Shown: one piece after another, positions 16,911-25,729 of the stretch
Numbering within the stretch: position 1 is the stretch's first letter
How the letters are laid out: each line of letters begins with the position of its first letter
Assembly: GCA_003326205.1 (NCBI GenBank)
Contig: LWTK01000105.1
Span: 1 to 64,000 of the forward strand
From: Nostoc sp. ATCC 43529
GTDB taxonomy: Bacteria > Cyanobacteriota > Cyanobacteriia > Cyanobacteriales > Nostocaceae
Length of the DNA: 64,000 bases
Direction of reading: 5' to 3'
Notes under the pieces: model-generated
Told to the model about the DNA's origin: nothing
The model's input: only the letters and a program-made list of their open reading frames with translations
Database searches by the model: none
Made by a program: the position numbers and the translations under genes

Positions 16911-18095
16911 TTAAAAAACATCAATTTTATCTAATTTTTCCCAAGGAAGTTCTATATCTATCCTTCCTACATGGCCATAAGCAGCAAGTTTTCTATAGAA
17001 ACCACCTTTATTTAATGAAGGTAAATGTCTTAAATTAAATTGTTTGATAATTCCTGCAAGTCTAAAATCAAAATGCTTTTCTAAAAGAATTGTGATTTCT
17101 TCATCTGCAATTTTGCCTGTGCCAAAAGTTTCGACTTGCACACTCACAGGTCTAGAAAGTCCTATGGAATAACTTAGCTGTACTTCACATTCATCTGCTA
17201 GTTTTGCAGCTACGATATTTTTCGCTGCATAACGAGCGATATATGCTCCTATTCTATCGATTCTAATTGGATCTTTACCGCTTAAAGCTGAACCACTATG
17301 TTTGGAATATTCGCCGTATGTATCTATGGCATTTTTTCTCCCGGTTAACCCAGAATGCAGCCCAGGGCCTCCGCGAATAAATGGCCCGTCTGGGTTAATA
17401 AATATTCTTGTCTGTGCATCTGGTTTAATGTCTTCATTTTCAAATACAGGAGAAATCACTGTTTCTCGAATATCATCCTTTAATTGTTGTAATTCTGGTT
17501 TGGATGCTTTATTTTGACTGGCAATAACTGTAATACTATGAATTCTATATGGGCGACGATTTTTATATTCAACTCCTACCTGGGTTTTGCCGTCAGGAGT
17601 AAGATATGGAAGTAGTTCTTGGCGTCTGACTTCACTAATTTGTTTAGCAAGTTTGTGAGCTAGCCATATTGGTAAGGGCATGAAATTTGATGTTTGATTA
17701 CAGGCAAATCCAAATACTGTTACTTGATTATTAACGGTGATTTTTTCGATTTCTGTGTCAGTTAAACGGTTTTCATTAAATAAATGGTGTTTATCTAAGG
17801 GTAATTCTCTGAGACTAGTTAAAATGCTGCAAGTTTTACCATTAAATTCTTTATGCTCGTAGCCTACTTGTTCTATTACTTGTCTGGCTATATTAGCAAA
17901 ATCTACGTTGGTGTTGGGTTCAAATCTGGCGGCGATAAAAACGATGCCTGTGGAGACTGCACATTCTGTAATTACTCTGGAATATGGGTCTTGTTGTAAG
18001 AAGCGATCGACGATCGCATCGCTGATTTGGTCGCAAAGTTTATCTGGATGTCCTTCGGTGACTGACTCTGATGTAAACATGAAGTCTTTTTTCAT
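16911..18095 (-). CDS. metK: Divergent S-adenosylmethionine synthetase (MetK paralogue)
   Basis: A 394-residue protein with the MAT fold: N-terminal FTSESVTEGHPDKLCDQISDA, central GPFIRGGPGLHSGLTGRKNAIDTYGEYSKH, and SGKDPIRIDRIGAYIARYAAKNIVAA, ending in the family-like YGHVGRIDIELPWEKLDK. It would make SAM from methionine and ATP in the cytoplasm. Two canonical signatures are altered. The flexible-loop motif GAGDQG is replaced by a segment reading TVNNQV before TVFGFACNQT, and the glycine-rich GGGAFSGKDP block reads SGSALSGKDP. This makes it unlikely to be the housekeeping enzyme; activity is uncertain. It follows a P-type ATPase gene on the same strand by ~140 bp, with a CGCAGAG repeat between. 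Confidence 0.85.
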   Translation of the reverse strand: MKKDFMFTSESVTEGHPDKLCDQISDAIVDRFLQQDPYSRVITECAVSTGIVFIAARFEPNTNVDFANIARQVIEQVGYEHKEFNGKTCSILTSLRELPLDKHHLFNENRLTDTEIEKITVNNQVTVFGFACNQTSNFMPLPIWLAHKLAKQISEVRRQELLPYLTPDGKTQVGVEYKNRRPYRIHSITVIASQNKASKPELQQLKDDIRETVISPVFENEDIKPDAQTRIFINPDGPFIRGGPGLHSGLTGRKNAIDTYGEYSKHSGSALSGKDPIRIDRIGAYIARYAAKNIVAAKLADECEVQLSYSIGLSRPVSVQVETFGTGKIADEEITILLEKHFDFRLAGIIKQFNLRHLPSLNKGGFYRKLAAYGHVGRIDIELPWEKLDKIDVF

Positions 18096-18190
18096 ATATA
18101 TTTACCTTTGTTATGAGGCTTTTATGAAAGGCTGATGCAATTTTGGATTGAGAATTGGTTTTTGTGTTGTTATTTAAAAGTTTTAAAAAC

Positions 18191-18224
18191 GAACCGCAGA
18201 GGCGCAGAGGACGCAGAGGAAGAA
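18191..18224. repeat. CGCAGAG-type short repeat run
   Basis: A run of CCGCAGAG, GCGCAGAG and ACGCAGAG units between the ATPase and metK genes. The same motif recurs at 37800-37910, 48406-48433, 53335-53362 and twice in 55161-55273. It has no known function and is a common interspersed repeat in Nostoc-type genomes. Confidence 0.65.
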
Positions 18225-18237
18225 GAGTTTTAGAGAG

Positions 18238-21200
18238 TTATTGTGTTTGGGATGGCAGAGATGATTGAAGGGTGTTTATTTGGGGTTGGGTTGCTGGAAG
18301 ATCGTTTTTTTCTAGCGTAGAATTTTTGGTGATTTCATTTGCTAATAATGGTAGTAAAGCACTACATCCAATCACAGTACTGTCTACAAGATTGAGTGGG
18401 GCAATTTTTAAAAGATTCCTTAAGGGGGGAAGGGCGATCGCTAAAATTTGGATGGCAAATGAGGCGATAATGGCAGTATTTAAGTAAGGATTATTCGGCA
18501 GTTTTTCTTTCCTAAATATGCTATGTTTTTCTGAACGACAGCTAACTGTATGCAGTAGCTGTCCGCTAGTTAAACTCATGAAGGCAATGGTGCTTGCTTG
18601 GGGACTAATACCATATTTGAAGATGGCGTAAGTGTAGGCTGCTAAGGTACTAACGGATAGGGTTGCTGACTCAAAGGCAATTCTGGCAAAATCGGTGTTT
18701 TTAATAATTGGTTCGTCGGGGTTGCGGGGTGGCTGACTCAATACTTCTGGTTCTGGTGCTTCTAAAGCTAAGGACAATCCAGGGAAAATGTCTGTTACTA
18801 AATTCAACCACAACAGTTGGATGGCATTTAAGGGTTCGCCTATACCCAATGCGGTGGCGGTGGTCATGACCATGATTTCGCTGAGGTTTGTGGCTAACAG
18901 GAAATGTACGGATTTTCTAATGTTGTTGTAAATTGTCCGTCCCCGACTAACGGCAATAATCATGGTTTCTAGTCTGTCGTCTTCTAGGACGATATCTGCA
19001 ACTTCACGCACAACATTGGTTCCGCTTTTACCCATCGCTACGCCAACTTGGGCGGCTTTCAATGCTGGTGCATCGTTAATACCATCGCCGGTCATGGCGA
19101 CAACTTTTCCGGCTGCTTGCAATGCTTGGACGATTTGTAGTTTGTTGCTGGGACTGATGCGGGCAAAAACGTCTACTTTGTCGCTAAGTGCTGTCAATGC
19201 TTCTGGTGTAAGATTATTCAGGTTTGTAGAATCGAGAATTTCTAGTTGGGGATCTCGATTCAATTCTAGTTCTTTGGCGATCGCATAAGCAGTTGGGGTT
19301 TGATCCCCTGTAATCATTACTGTATCAATACCTGCTTGGTGAAAGTCACCAATCAATTCTCTAGCACCTTTTCTAATGGGGTCAGCCATGCCTACAAGAC
19401 CCAGCCAAACTAAGTCTGATTCGTAATTTTTTTTGCTTTTCCTTTTAGGGATATGCTTGTAAGCTACACCCAGCACCCGCAGCGCTTTTCCTGCCATGCG
19501 ATCATTTTCGATTTCTATGGTCTGTCTGTCTTGTTCGCTTAAAGGTGCTATTTTCCCTTTTTTTACCCATTTTTGACATATCTGCACAACTTCGCCTGGG
19601 CTGCCTTTGACAGCAATTAGCTGTTGGCCATCAGGAGTTTGATGAATTGTACTCATGATGTTACGATTTTCTGACCGCAAGTTTGTTTGCGATAAAAGAT
19701 ATTTTTCTCTAAGTGCGATCGCATTTACGCCAGCGCTCATTGCCATGTAAATCAGGGCGTTTTCTGTTGCCGAACCTGTAACTATATACTCACCATCGTT
19801 CTGTAGACTGATTTGTGTTTCGTTGCAGAGAACTAAGACATGAATCATCTTTAACAGTTCATCGCAGGTATAAGGATTAATTTTCTTTTCGCCAGTAATA
19901 AATTCTCCATCGGACACGGTAATGTGTCTGCTGTCTGCATATATCTCCACAACAGACATTTTATTTTCTGTGAGTGTCCCGGTTTTATCCATGCAAATTG
20001 TCTGTACGGAACCTAATGCTTCCACGGCACTCAAACTGCGAACGAGGACGTTATTTTTCCTCATATCTCGGATGCCTAAGGCTAAAGTTGTAGTGGCGAT
20101 GGTGGGTAAGCCTTCGGGAACCGCAGCCACCGCTAAGGATATGGATGATTTAAGCATTTGTACTAAACCATATCCCCGCAGTACTCCCATACCAAAGACT
20201 AGACCGCAGATCCCCATACCAATTAATACTAGTTGGCTACCAACTTCATCTAGTTGTTTTGCTAGGGGAGTCTGGATGGCTTTTGCTTCACCGACCATTT
20301 GTTGGATTTTACCCATTTCGGTAAATTTCCCTGTGGAGACAACCGCAGCTAGTCCCTGACCACCGATGATAAAAGTTCCTTTGTAGATCATATTCTGGCG
20401 ATCGCCTAAGGAAATATCCTCGCCACTCAAAGATGCAGTAATTTTTGTAACGGGAATACTTTCTCCTGTCAAGGTAGATTCGTCAATGCTGAGATTATCT
20501 ACTTTAATAAGTCGAGCATCTGCCGCTACATAACCACCAGGTTTGAGAAATAAAATATCTCCTAAAACAACATCTTCTGTGGGAATTTCTATTTGTTTAT
20601 CTTCTCTAATTACCAGAGTTGATGTTTGTTCCTGCTCCTTAAGGGAATGAATAATTCTTTCTGATTGGCTTTCTGTAACATAACCAATGGCTGCATTTAA
20701 ACCAACAACACCCATAATTACTAGAGCATCTATGACTCCACCTGTGAGGAGAGAAACTCCAGCTGCAACACCCAGCAAAGCTACAGGTAAAGATTTGAAT
20801 TGTTCAATTATAATGTTCCAATCAGAACGAGTTGCTGCTTGGTCTAGAACATTGGCGCCATATTTCTGAAGATTTTCAGCGGCAGATTTACTAGATAATC
20901 CTGATGCTTTTGAAGTGTTTAATGCATCTATGACTTTATTTTCTGTCATTAAATGCCAGCTTTCTGGCTTTTGTTCTTGGATATTAACAAGTGTTTGAGT
21001 AATTGATTTTTTATTTTTCTGAGATTGTTTACTTGGCTTTGGATAACTTAATAATAGTTTTTCAATTACAATACTAATTTGATTATGACTAATATTTGTT
21101 TTAAAATTTACTAAAATATTGCTGGTTAGCGGGTTAGCATAAACATAATTTATCGCTGGATCTTCAGAGAGCGATCGCTCTAAATATTCTTTTAAATCTA

Positions 21201-21270
21201 CCGAACGATAGAGTTCTTTAATTTTGTATCTAGCTCTCCCTTTGATTTTGGCATGTATTACTTGAAGCAC
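18238..21270 (-). CDS. Cation-transporting P-type ATPase (P2-like) with N-terminal HMA-like domain
   Basis: A 1010-residue protein. The phosphorylation site is CMDKTGTLTENK, preceded by VAAVPEGLP in membrane helix 4. The actuator loop has LTGESIPVT, the hinge is MTGDGINDAPALK, and a six-helix C-terminal membrane part is present. VPEGLP and overall length place it among P2 (calcium-ATPase/PMR1-like) pumps rather than heavy-metal P1B pumps, which carry CPx in helix 4. Unusually, the first ~80 residues (VIHAKIKGRARYKIKELYRS, YVYANPLTSNILVNF) resemble a degenerate heavy-metal-associated ferredoxin-like domain without CxxC. The transported ion cannot be fixed from sequence (Ca2+ or Mn2+ likely). 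It may be co-transcribed with the divergent metK. Confidence 0.9.
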   Translation of the reverse strand: MLQVIHAKIKGRARYKIKELYRSVDLKEYLERSLSEDPAINYVYANPLTSNILVNFKTNISHNQISIVIEKLLLSYPKPSKQSQKNKKSITQTLVNIQEQKPESWHLMTENKVIDALNTSKASGLSSKSAAENLQKYGANVLDQAATRSDWNIIIEQFKSLPVALLGVAAGVSLLTGGVIDALVIMGVVGLNAAIGYVTESQSERIIHSLKEQEQTSTLVIREDKQIEIPTEDVVLGDILFLKPGGYVAADARLIKVDNLSIDESTLTGESIPVTKITASLSGEDISLGDRQNMIYKGTFIIGGQGLAAVVSTGKFTEMGKIQQMVGEAKAIQTPLAKQLDEVGSQLVLIGMGICGLVFGMGVLRGYGLVQMLKSSISLAVAAVPEGLPTIATTTLALGIRDMRKNNVLVRSLSAVEALGSVQTICMDKTGTLTENKMSVVEIYADSRHITVSDGEFITGEKKINPYTCDELLKMIHVLVLCNETQISLQNDGEYIVTGSATENALIYMAMSAGVNAIALREKYLLSQTNLRSENRNIMSTIHQTPDGQQLIAVKGSPGEVVQICQKWVKKGKIAPLSEQDRQTIEIENDRMAGKALRVLGVAYKHIPKRKSKKNYESDLVWLGLVGMADPIRKGARELIGDFHQAGIDTVMITGDQTPTAYAIAKELELNRDPQLEILDSTNLNNLTPEALTALSDKVDVFARISPSNKLQIVQALQAAGKVVAMTGDGINDAPALKAAQVGVAMGKSGTNVVREVADIVLEDDRLETMIIAVSRGRTIYNNIRKSVHFLLATNLSEIMVMTTATALGIGEPLNAIQLLWLNLVTDIFPGLSLALEAPEPEVLSQPPRNPDEPIIKNTDFARIAFESATLSVSTLAAYTYAIFKYGISPQASTIAFMSLTSGQLLHTVSCRSEKHSIFRKEKLPNNPYLNTAIIASFAIQILAIALPPLRNLLKIAPLNLVDSTVIGCSALLPLLANEITKNSTLEKNDLPATQPQINTLQSSLPSQTQ

Positions 21271-21370
21271 AGCAATTATTACTCCTATAATGCACCTAAA
21301 GAATATGCATAATTGATCTAATTTTTATTTCATTGCACGACAAATGTTCTTCAAATAGCTAATTTTTATC

Positions 21371-21567
21371 GGGAAAGGCAGAGGGCAGGAGGCTCAGTTG
21401 GCTTTTATGGAATTCTGACTCGTGTCCTCTGCTCGTGAGCGAATGTTCAAGGGTTTAAGACAAGAACACCAAATTTCAAGAAAGGTGGCCTCAATTAAGT
21501 ACGGTGTTGAATCCCCGATCTTATTGAACCTTCTGCCCTCTGCCCTCTGCCTTCTCCCTTCTTCAAT
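21371..21567. repeat. Interspersed element, copy 1
   Basis: It begins with a 49-bp block (21373-21421, GAAAGGCAGAGGGCAGGAGG...TTCTGACTC) identical to 25481-25529 and ends with TGCCCTCTGCC...CCTTCTTCAAT, which is roughly inverse to the start. The middle shares GGGTTTAA and GAATCCCC landmarks with copy 2. It is noncoding; a 126-codon frame that runs through it is spurious. Confidence 0.7.
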
Positions 21568-22071
21568 TTCTACTCCAATACAGACAAGGGTTAATCGTGT
21601 CTCTACTATTACAATTGCAAACCACGTAAATAAGTTCAAAAATCAATCGGATTCCTATATCCGCTCACAACCCAGGCTGAAAGTAGAATTACAAGATAGA
21701 TCTCAAAATCCCAGCGTAGTTAAATTAATAGCTGCATTCATCAGTCTAAAGTTACAGAAAGTAAGTTTAATTGAATGTAAAAAATATAAAATTTATATCT
21801 AAAGAAATAAGCTGAAAAATTCTATCGCTATTGTAGAGTTAGCCGAAAGATAGAACTAAACGAGTGGGAGCTTTTAGTAAAGTCTCATTCTAAATTAATA
21901 TTTCTATAGAGAGACAGCAGATAAATTATTAATAGTATAATTCAATCTCTAGACTCACGCAATTAAACTTAAAAAAGTTCATAATAAAAGATGATTTTTA
22001 CATATGTAAAGTCAACCTAACTGTAATCAAAAATTACATTCCAGAAAATCAAACAAAAAAAAGCACGACCA
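21568..22071. other. AT-rich intergenic region, no gene seen
   Basis: About 500 bp between the repeat element and the PNPOx-like gene. I see no credible ORF, RNA or strong hairpin. It should hold the promoter of the gene at 22072. Confidence 0.5.
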
Positions 22072-22533
22072 ATGACAACTTCTACAGACCACGAACAACA
22101 GATTCAAAAGTTGCGCGAATTAATCAAAAATATTGATTATGGTATGTTTACCACAGTCGATAACGATGGAAGCCTCCATAGTTATCCGATGTCAAGGAGT
22201 GATGAGATTAATTCTGATGCTATAATTTGGTTCTTTACCTACACGGATTCTCATAAGGTGACTGAGGTTGAACACTATCCACAGGTCAATGTCACTTTTG
22301 TGTCATCAGAACAGCAAAGGTTCGTTTCTATTTCAGGTAGTTCGCAAGTTGTAAAAGACCGTAACAAGATGCGAGAACTATGGAAACCCGAACTTCAAAC
22401 TTGGTTTCCTAAAGGACTGGATGAACCAAATATAGCTTTGCTCAAGGTGAATATTAGTCAAGTTGATTTTTGGGATAGTGTTTCGAGTTTTAAACCTCAA
22501 AAACTTAGCTTTTTGACACCATCGCGTCTTTAA
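22072..22533 (+). CDS. Pyridoxamine 5'-phosphate oxidase-like (general stress protein 26 type)
   Basis: A 153-residue split-barrel flavin-binding protein. IDYGMFTTVDNDGSLHSYPMSR and IIWFFTYTDSHKVTEVEHYPQVNVTFVSS are the two sheets of the PNPOx fold, and RFVSISGSSQVVKDRNKMRELWKPELQTWFPKG is the characteristic block of the general-stress-protein-26 subgroup. Members bind FMN or FAD and respond to stress; a true pyridoxamine phosphate oxidase is longer. It is a monocistronic gene on the plus strand with an A-rich leader. Function beyond flavin binding is unknown. Confidence 0.85.
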   Translation: MTTSTDHEQQIQKLRELIKNIDYGMFTTVDNDGSLHSYPMSRSDEINSDAIIWFFTYTDSHKVTEVEHYPQVNVTFVSSEQQRFVSISGSSQVVKDRNKMRELWKPELQTWFPKGLDEPNIALLKVNISQVDFWDSVSSFKPQKLSFLTPSRL

Positions 22534-22586
22534 GGAGATTCATTAATTTGTACCTGTTCTAAGAAATTATTTTTTACTTAACACTT

Positions 22587-22694
22587 ACTGGTGTGACAAG
22601 ACTAAAATAGAGCATCAGAAATTTTTGAATTATTGAGATTTCAGGAATATCAATAAATTTTTCTCTTGCATTAATTTAGGCTTGCCACACCACT
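22587..22694. mobile_element. 108-bp MITE-like element with flanking 6-bp direct repeats
   Basis: ACTGGTGTGACAAGACTAAA (22587-22606) and TTTAGGCTTGCCACACCACT (22675-22694) are imperfect inverted repeats (three mismatches in 20). ACACTT occurs directly before (22581-22586) and after (22695-22700). Related end sequences, GCCTTGTCACACCACTAC and GCCTTGTCACGCTACTAC, occur singly at ~33159-33176 and ~23069-23086. It is AT-rich and noncoding inside. Confidence 0.75.
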
Positions 22695-22737
22695 ACACTT
22701 TAAAATTTACTCACTTTAATCGAACTTAGTATGATTT

Positions 22738-22941
22738 ATGCCTTATCAACAAATTGAAGATTTACCAGATTCAGTAAAAAATAACTTACCCAAACACGCC
22801 CAGGAAATATTTCGGGCTGCTTTTAACAGCGCCCTAGAAGAGTATGGTGAAGAAGAAAGTGCTTTTCGTGTTGCTTGGGGTGCTGTGAAGCGCGATTACG
22901 AAAAAGGCGATGATGGACATTGGCACAAAAAGCCGGAATAG
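22738..22941 (+). CDS. ChaB family protein
   Basis: A 67-residue protein: MPYQQIEDLPDSVKNNLPKH, then AQEIFRAAFNSALEEYG and AFRVAWGAVKRDYEKGDDGHW. This is the complete ChaB domain (DLP..V...LP.HAQEIF..AFN.A...Y......AHRVAW.AVK). ChaB is linked to the ChaA cation antiporter in E. coli, but the biochemical role is unclear and no chaA is nearby. Its size is the normal family length. Confidence 0.9.
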   Translation: MPYQQIEDLPDSVKNNLPKHAQEIFRAAFNSALEEYGEEESAFRVAWGAVKRDYEKGDDGHWHKKPE

Positions 22942-22983
22942 CTCAACTTACTTTTTCTGCACCTCATTTGATTGGGAACCGCT

Positions 22984-23119
22984 ATATAGGACTAGTATTT
23001 GATTATCAAAAATTATGGTGCGTTAGGATGAAATCCGTAACGCACCATTCTTAAGGATTTGGTGCGTTAGCCTTGTCACGCTACTACGTATATTTCAAAA
23101 ATCAAATATGATTCCTATA
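22984..23119. mobile_element. ~135-bp element with inverted ends and an internal ATGGTGCGTTA palindrome
   Basis: The left end reads TATAGGACTAGTATTTGATT and the right end is complementary to TATAGGAATCATATTTGATT (three mismatches). Inside, ATGGTGCGTTA (23015-23025) pairs with TAACGCACCAT (23038-23048), and a further GGTGCGTTAGCCTTGTCACG follows. Boundaries are approximate. It lies just 3' of chaB and of the convergent methyltransferase gene. Confidence 0.6.
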
Positions 23120-23133
23120 GGATTGCTATGTAT

Positions 23134-23847
23134 TTATAAACTAGTGATTACCTGGGCTAATTCATTAGATAAATCAATTTCACAATCTTGGCACTTTGTA
23201 AATAAAACACCAGCTAAAAAATAATAATCACCAGAATAAAATGCCATTTTATTTTTACGTAAATTTTCTATGTGTTTTTTCACCTTAGGTTCAGAACTAT
23301 AGTAGCCGAATCGTAAAGGTAAAATCATAAAGTTTTCCACACAATAACCCTTTTCTTTTGCTACATCTAGCGTACTTGTTGGATTAGAATAACTAGATAC
23401 TAAAACCAAGACATTTTCATAACCTAACATCAAAAGGTCGTTAGTAATTGTAGCTCCATCTATGCCTCCAAATAAAAGTGGCATATATATATCATTATCT
23501 GGTGCAGGTAGATATGGCGGATTAGCTATAAGATAACCTGCATCGTGTTGAGAAGATTCAAACAAAGATGAATTATGAATTATATATTTGTCATTGAGGT
23601 CGTATTCATCAATGGTTAAATTTGCAGCTTTCCATGCAGAAGTATTTAATTCAAATCCCTGAATTATCCCATCAAATTTGTTTCTCAACAAAGAATTAAT
23701 TACAGGGCTGCCATCTCCAGAACCAAACTCAACGATGGATTGGTAATCTTGACAATTTCTGATTACAAGGTTTTCTAAGCAGTTAGAGTAGAAATTAGAT
23801 TCTTCAGGACAAAAAAAGATGTCTTTCATTTGACTACAACTCAACAA
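23134..23847 (-). CDS. Class I SAM-dependent methyltransferase with NPPY motif
   Basis: A 237-residue protein. SIVEFGSGDGSPVINSLL is motif I (ExGxGxG) of class I methyltransferases, and YLIANPPYLPAPD carries the NPPY tetrapeptide used by enzymes that methylate planar or amide nitrogens (HemK/PrmC, N6-adenine types). The N-terminal ~35 residues are short, so there is no separate substrate domain. Substrate unknown. It is convergent with chaB and appears monocistronic. Confidence 0.75.
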   Translation of the reverse strand: MLSCSQMKDIFFCPEESNFYSNCLENLVIRNCQDYQSIVEFGSGDGSPVINSLLRNKFDGIIQGFELNTSAWKAANLTIDEYDLNDKYIIHNSSLFESSQHDAGYLIANPPYLPAPDNDIYMPLLFGGIDGATITNDLLMLGYENVLVLVSSYSNPTSTLDVAKEKGYCVENFMILPLRFGYYSSEPKVKKHIENLRKNKMAFYSGDYYFLAGVLFTKCQDCEIDLSNELAQVITSL

Positions 23848-24154
23848 TAAGGTATGATTTATCGAACGAAAAATTATCTACTACCTGGTATAAAGGCAAT
23901 AAAAACTGCTCCTTAAGCAAGCAACAAAACGTTTGCCAAGGAAATTAATTAGCAGGCAAATTAGGAATAAAGTGGCTGATAATGCCAAATTAAAATCCTA
24001 AAAAGACTCTGCTATTTTTAAGAAAACAAAATTCTGCAATTACATTCTGTGTGACTGGTGAATATAGCTTGCTTATTCGTAGGAGTCTAAAAGTGTTGAA
24101 GTTTCCCGGTAATTAATTCTGAATTCTTCTTGAATTTTTAATTTTTGGGAATTC

Positions 24155-25270
24155 TTACAGGACTAAAGCAGCTTGTTCTGCCTGGCGTATCGATCGCACA
24201 ACAGCATCGGCGGCGCGATCGCTCATTAGTTTTTGCTGGTCGTAACCAAGCACTAATTCCCATGCATCATTAGGATATTGTTCTGCCAAAGGCAAAGCCA
24301 CATCATCTAACATCCAACGACCGTGGCGTTCGTCTTCTCTGATATGTAATTCCCAATAGCCCACTGCTACTTCTGAGAGTCCCAGTCGTTGTGCTGTCAC
24401 AAGATAATTTTTGTAAACCGCAGGGCCAGCCACTTCAAAATAGGTTAACCCACCGCAATAACGCAGGAAATAGCGTTTGCACTCGGTCATCAGAAAGTTA
24501 TGATTGGTAGAAGCCAGGACTTCCCAAGGCACTAAATTTAAATAGGCCTCTGGTTCAGTTTTCATCCCAAACTCAGCTAACATTTGGGCAAAAAATGTCG
24601 AGTGCTTGCGAGATAAGCGACCATTGCCGTATTCTTCTAGTAATACTCGTACCAGCGTACATTGCACTTCATTGGCAGCACCGCCCAAAACGCGGGAAAG
24701 ATTACTAGCTTCAACCAAACCATCAAAAGAGCCGATCGCTAGCAAGTGACGATAGCCACTTTCAGTCAATTCCTCACGAATGTAGCGACTATTCGTCGAT
24801 AATGACGGATTTAAATCAGCGGATGCACGCTCAATTAAAGCCTGTTTGGCATCCAATTGTTGCAGTGCAGCCAGATCGAATTGTGCAAGTTCCCACTTTT
24901 GCCAAGCAGCTTCAATTTGGTCGCGACATGAGTACAAATAAAGCGATCGCTCGTTGGTATAATTATGCAAATCATCGTACCAAAAAAGATTTAGCCGATT
25001 AATTCGATAAAGTATCCGTTGAAGAAAAAGGTGAGCTTGCTCATCAGAGCGATCGTTTTCATAGGCAGCCCTAATTGCCATTGAAAGCGTCTGTTGAAAC
25101 TCATTCGCTTTTGCAGGTTTTATATCTAGTCGAGCGTCCAAATTTTCCATTGTCAGCAGTTCTATAAATTGCTGCTCGGCACGGTCGTACTTAGTAACTG
25201 TTGTTTCTTGTGTTTGTGTACTCTTTTCCCCAACACCAGGCTTTGGGAACATAACTATATTGCTTTGCAT
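24155..25270 (-). CDS. Iron-containing redox enzyme family protein (heme-oxygenase-like fold)
   Basis: The protein is 371 residues from the ATG at 25270 (MQSNIVMFPKPG); a GTG 14 codons upstream (25312) is an alternative start. The helical C-terminal half contains NEVQCTLVRVLLEEYGNG, FLRYCGGLTYFEVAGPAVYKNYLVTAQRLGL and YWELHIREDERHGRWML. Its spaced Glu and His residues (E..E, E..H, D-E-R-H) match the heme-oxygenase-like di-iron (HDO, Haem_oxygenas_2) family. Known HDO members oxidise or cleave small molecules; the substrate here is unknown. It is monocistronic, with repeat element copy 2 beyond its 5' end. Confidence 0.75.
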   Translation of the reverse strand: MQSNIVMFPKPGVGEKSTQTQETTVTKYDRAEQQFIELLTMENLDARLDIKPAKANEFQQTLSMAIRAAYENDRSDEQAHLFLQRILYRINRLNLFWYDDLHNYTNERSLYLYSCRDQIEAAWQKWELAQFDLAALQQLDAKQALIERASADLNPSLSTNSRYIREELTESGYRHLLAIGSFDGLVEASNLSRVLGGAANEVQCTLVRVLLEEYGNGRLSRKHSTFFAQMLAEFGMKTEPEAYLNLVPWEVLASTNHNFLMTECKRYFLRYCGGLTYFEVAGPAVYKNYLVTAQRLGLSEVAVGYWELHIREDERHGRWMLDDVALPLAEQYPNDAWELVLGYDQQKLMSDRAADAVVRSIRQAEQAALVL

Positions 25271-25477
25271 GGAATCTTCTGTAGCCTTACAAAAGTGAGA
25301 AATCAGTTTCACCTCTAATACCTAAGTTTCCACACGAGTAGCGTTCTGTACCTCTTTCCCTGGTTATAAACAAAGATTAAGTCTAGAAAGGGATTGGCCA
25401 AACAGGGCATTGGGTATGGGAAGTGTTGATTGTTCACTGATGACTGTTGACTGATGAGTGTTGAGTCAGGAGTTATC

Positions 25478-25690
25478 GAAGAAAGGCAGAGGGCAGGAGG
25501 CTCAGTTGGCTTTTATGGAATTCTGACTCCTGACCTAAAAGCGTGACTAAAGGGAACAAGGGTTTAAAACCCCGACCAAATTAAAAATTTGGTCGCTCGA
25601 ATTTCGGAGGGGTTTGAATCCCCTTCTTAATAAAACCTTTTGCCCTCTGCCTCCAGCATAGCTGCCTCCAGCATAGCTGCCTTCTTCAAT
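25478..25690. repeat. Interspersed element, copy 2
   Basis: It shares the 49-bp block (25481-25529) with 21373-21421 and ends in TGCCCTCTGCC, then two tandem copies of CTCCAGCATAGCTGC (25651-25680) and CTTCTTCAAT. GAAGAAAGGCAGAGGGCA at the left is near-inverse to the right end. It is noncoding. Confidence 0.7.
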
Positions 25691-25729
25691 ATTCTCTGCT
25701 CCCCATCTCCCCACACTCCCTACTCCCCT

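Noticed and set aside
19922..20359. 145-codon plus-strand ORF
   Set aside because: Antisense to the P-type ATPase phosphorylation domain; no independent support.
21422..21802. 126-codon plus-strand ORF
   Set aside because: Its N-terminal part is repeat element copy 1 (LLPSALCLLPSSIST from a CTGCCCTCTGCC tract); the rest is low-quality sequence.
25590..25625. GGTTTGAATCCCC resembling a tRNA T-arm
   Set aside because: No cloverleaf can be built around it; it belongs to the interspersed element copy 2.
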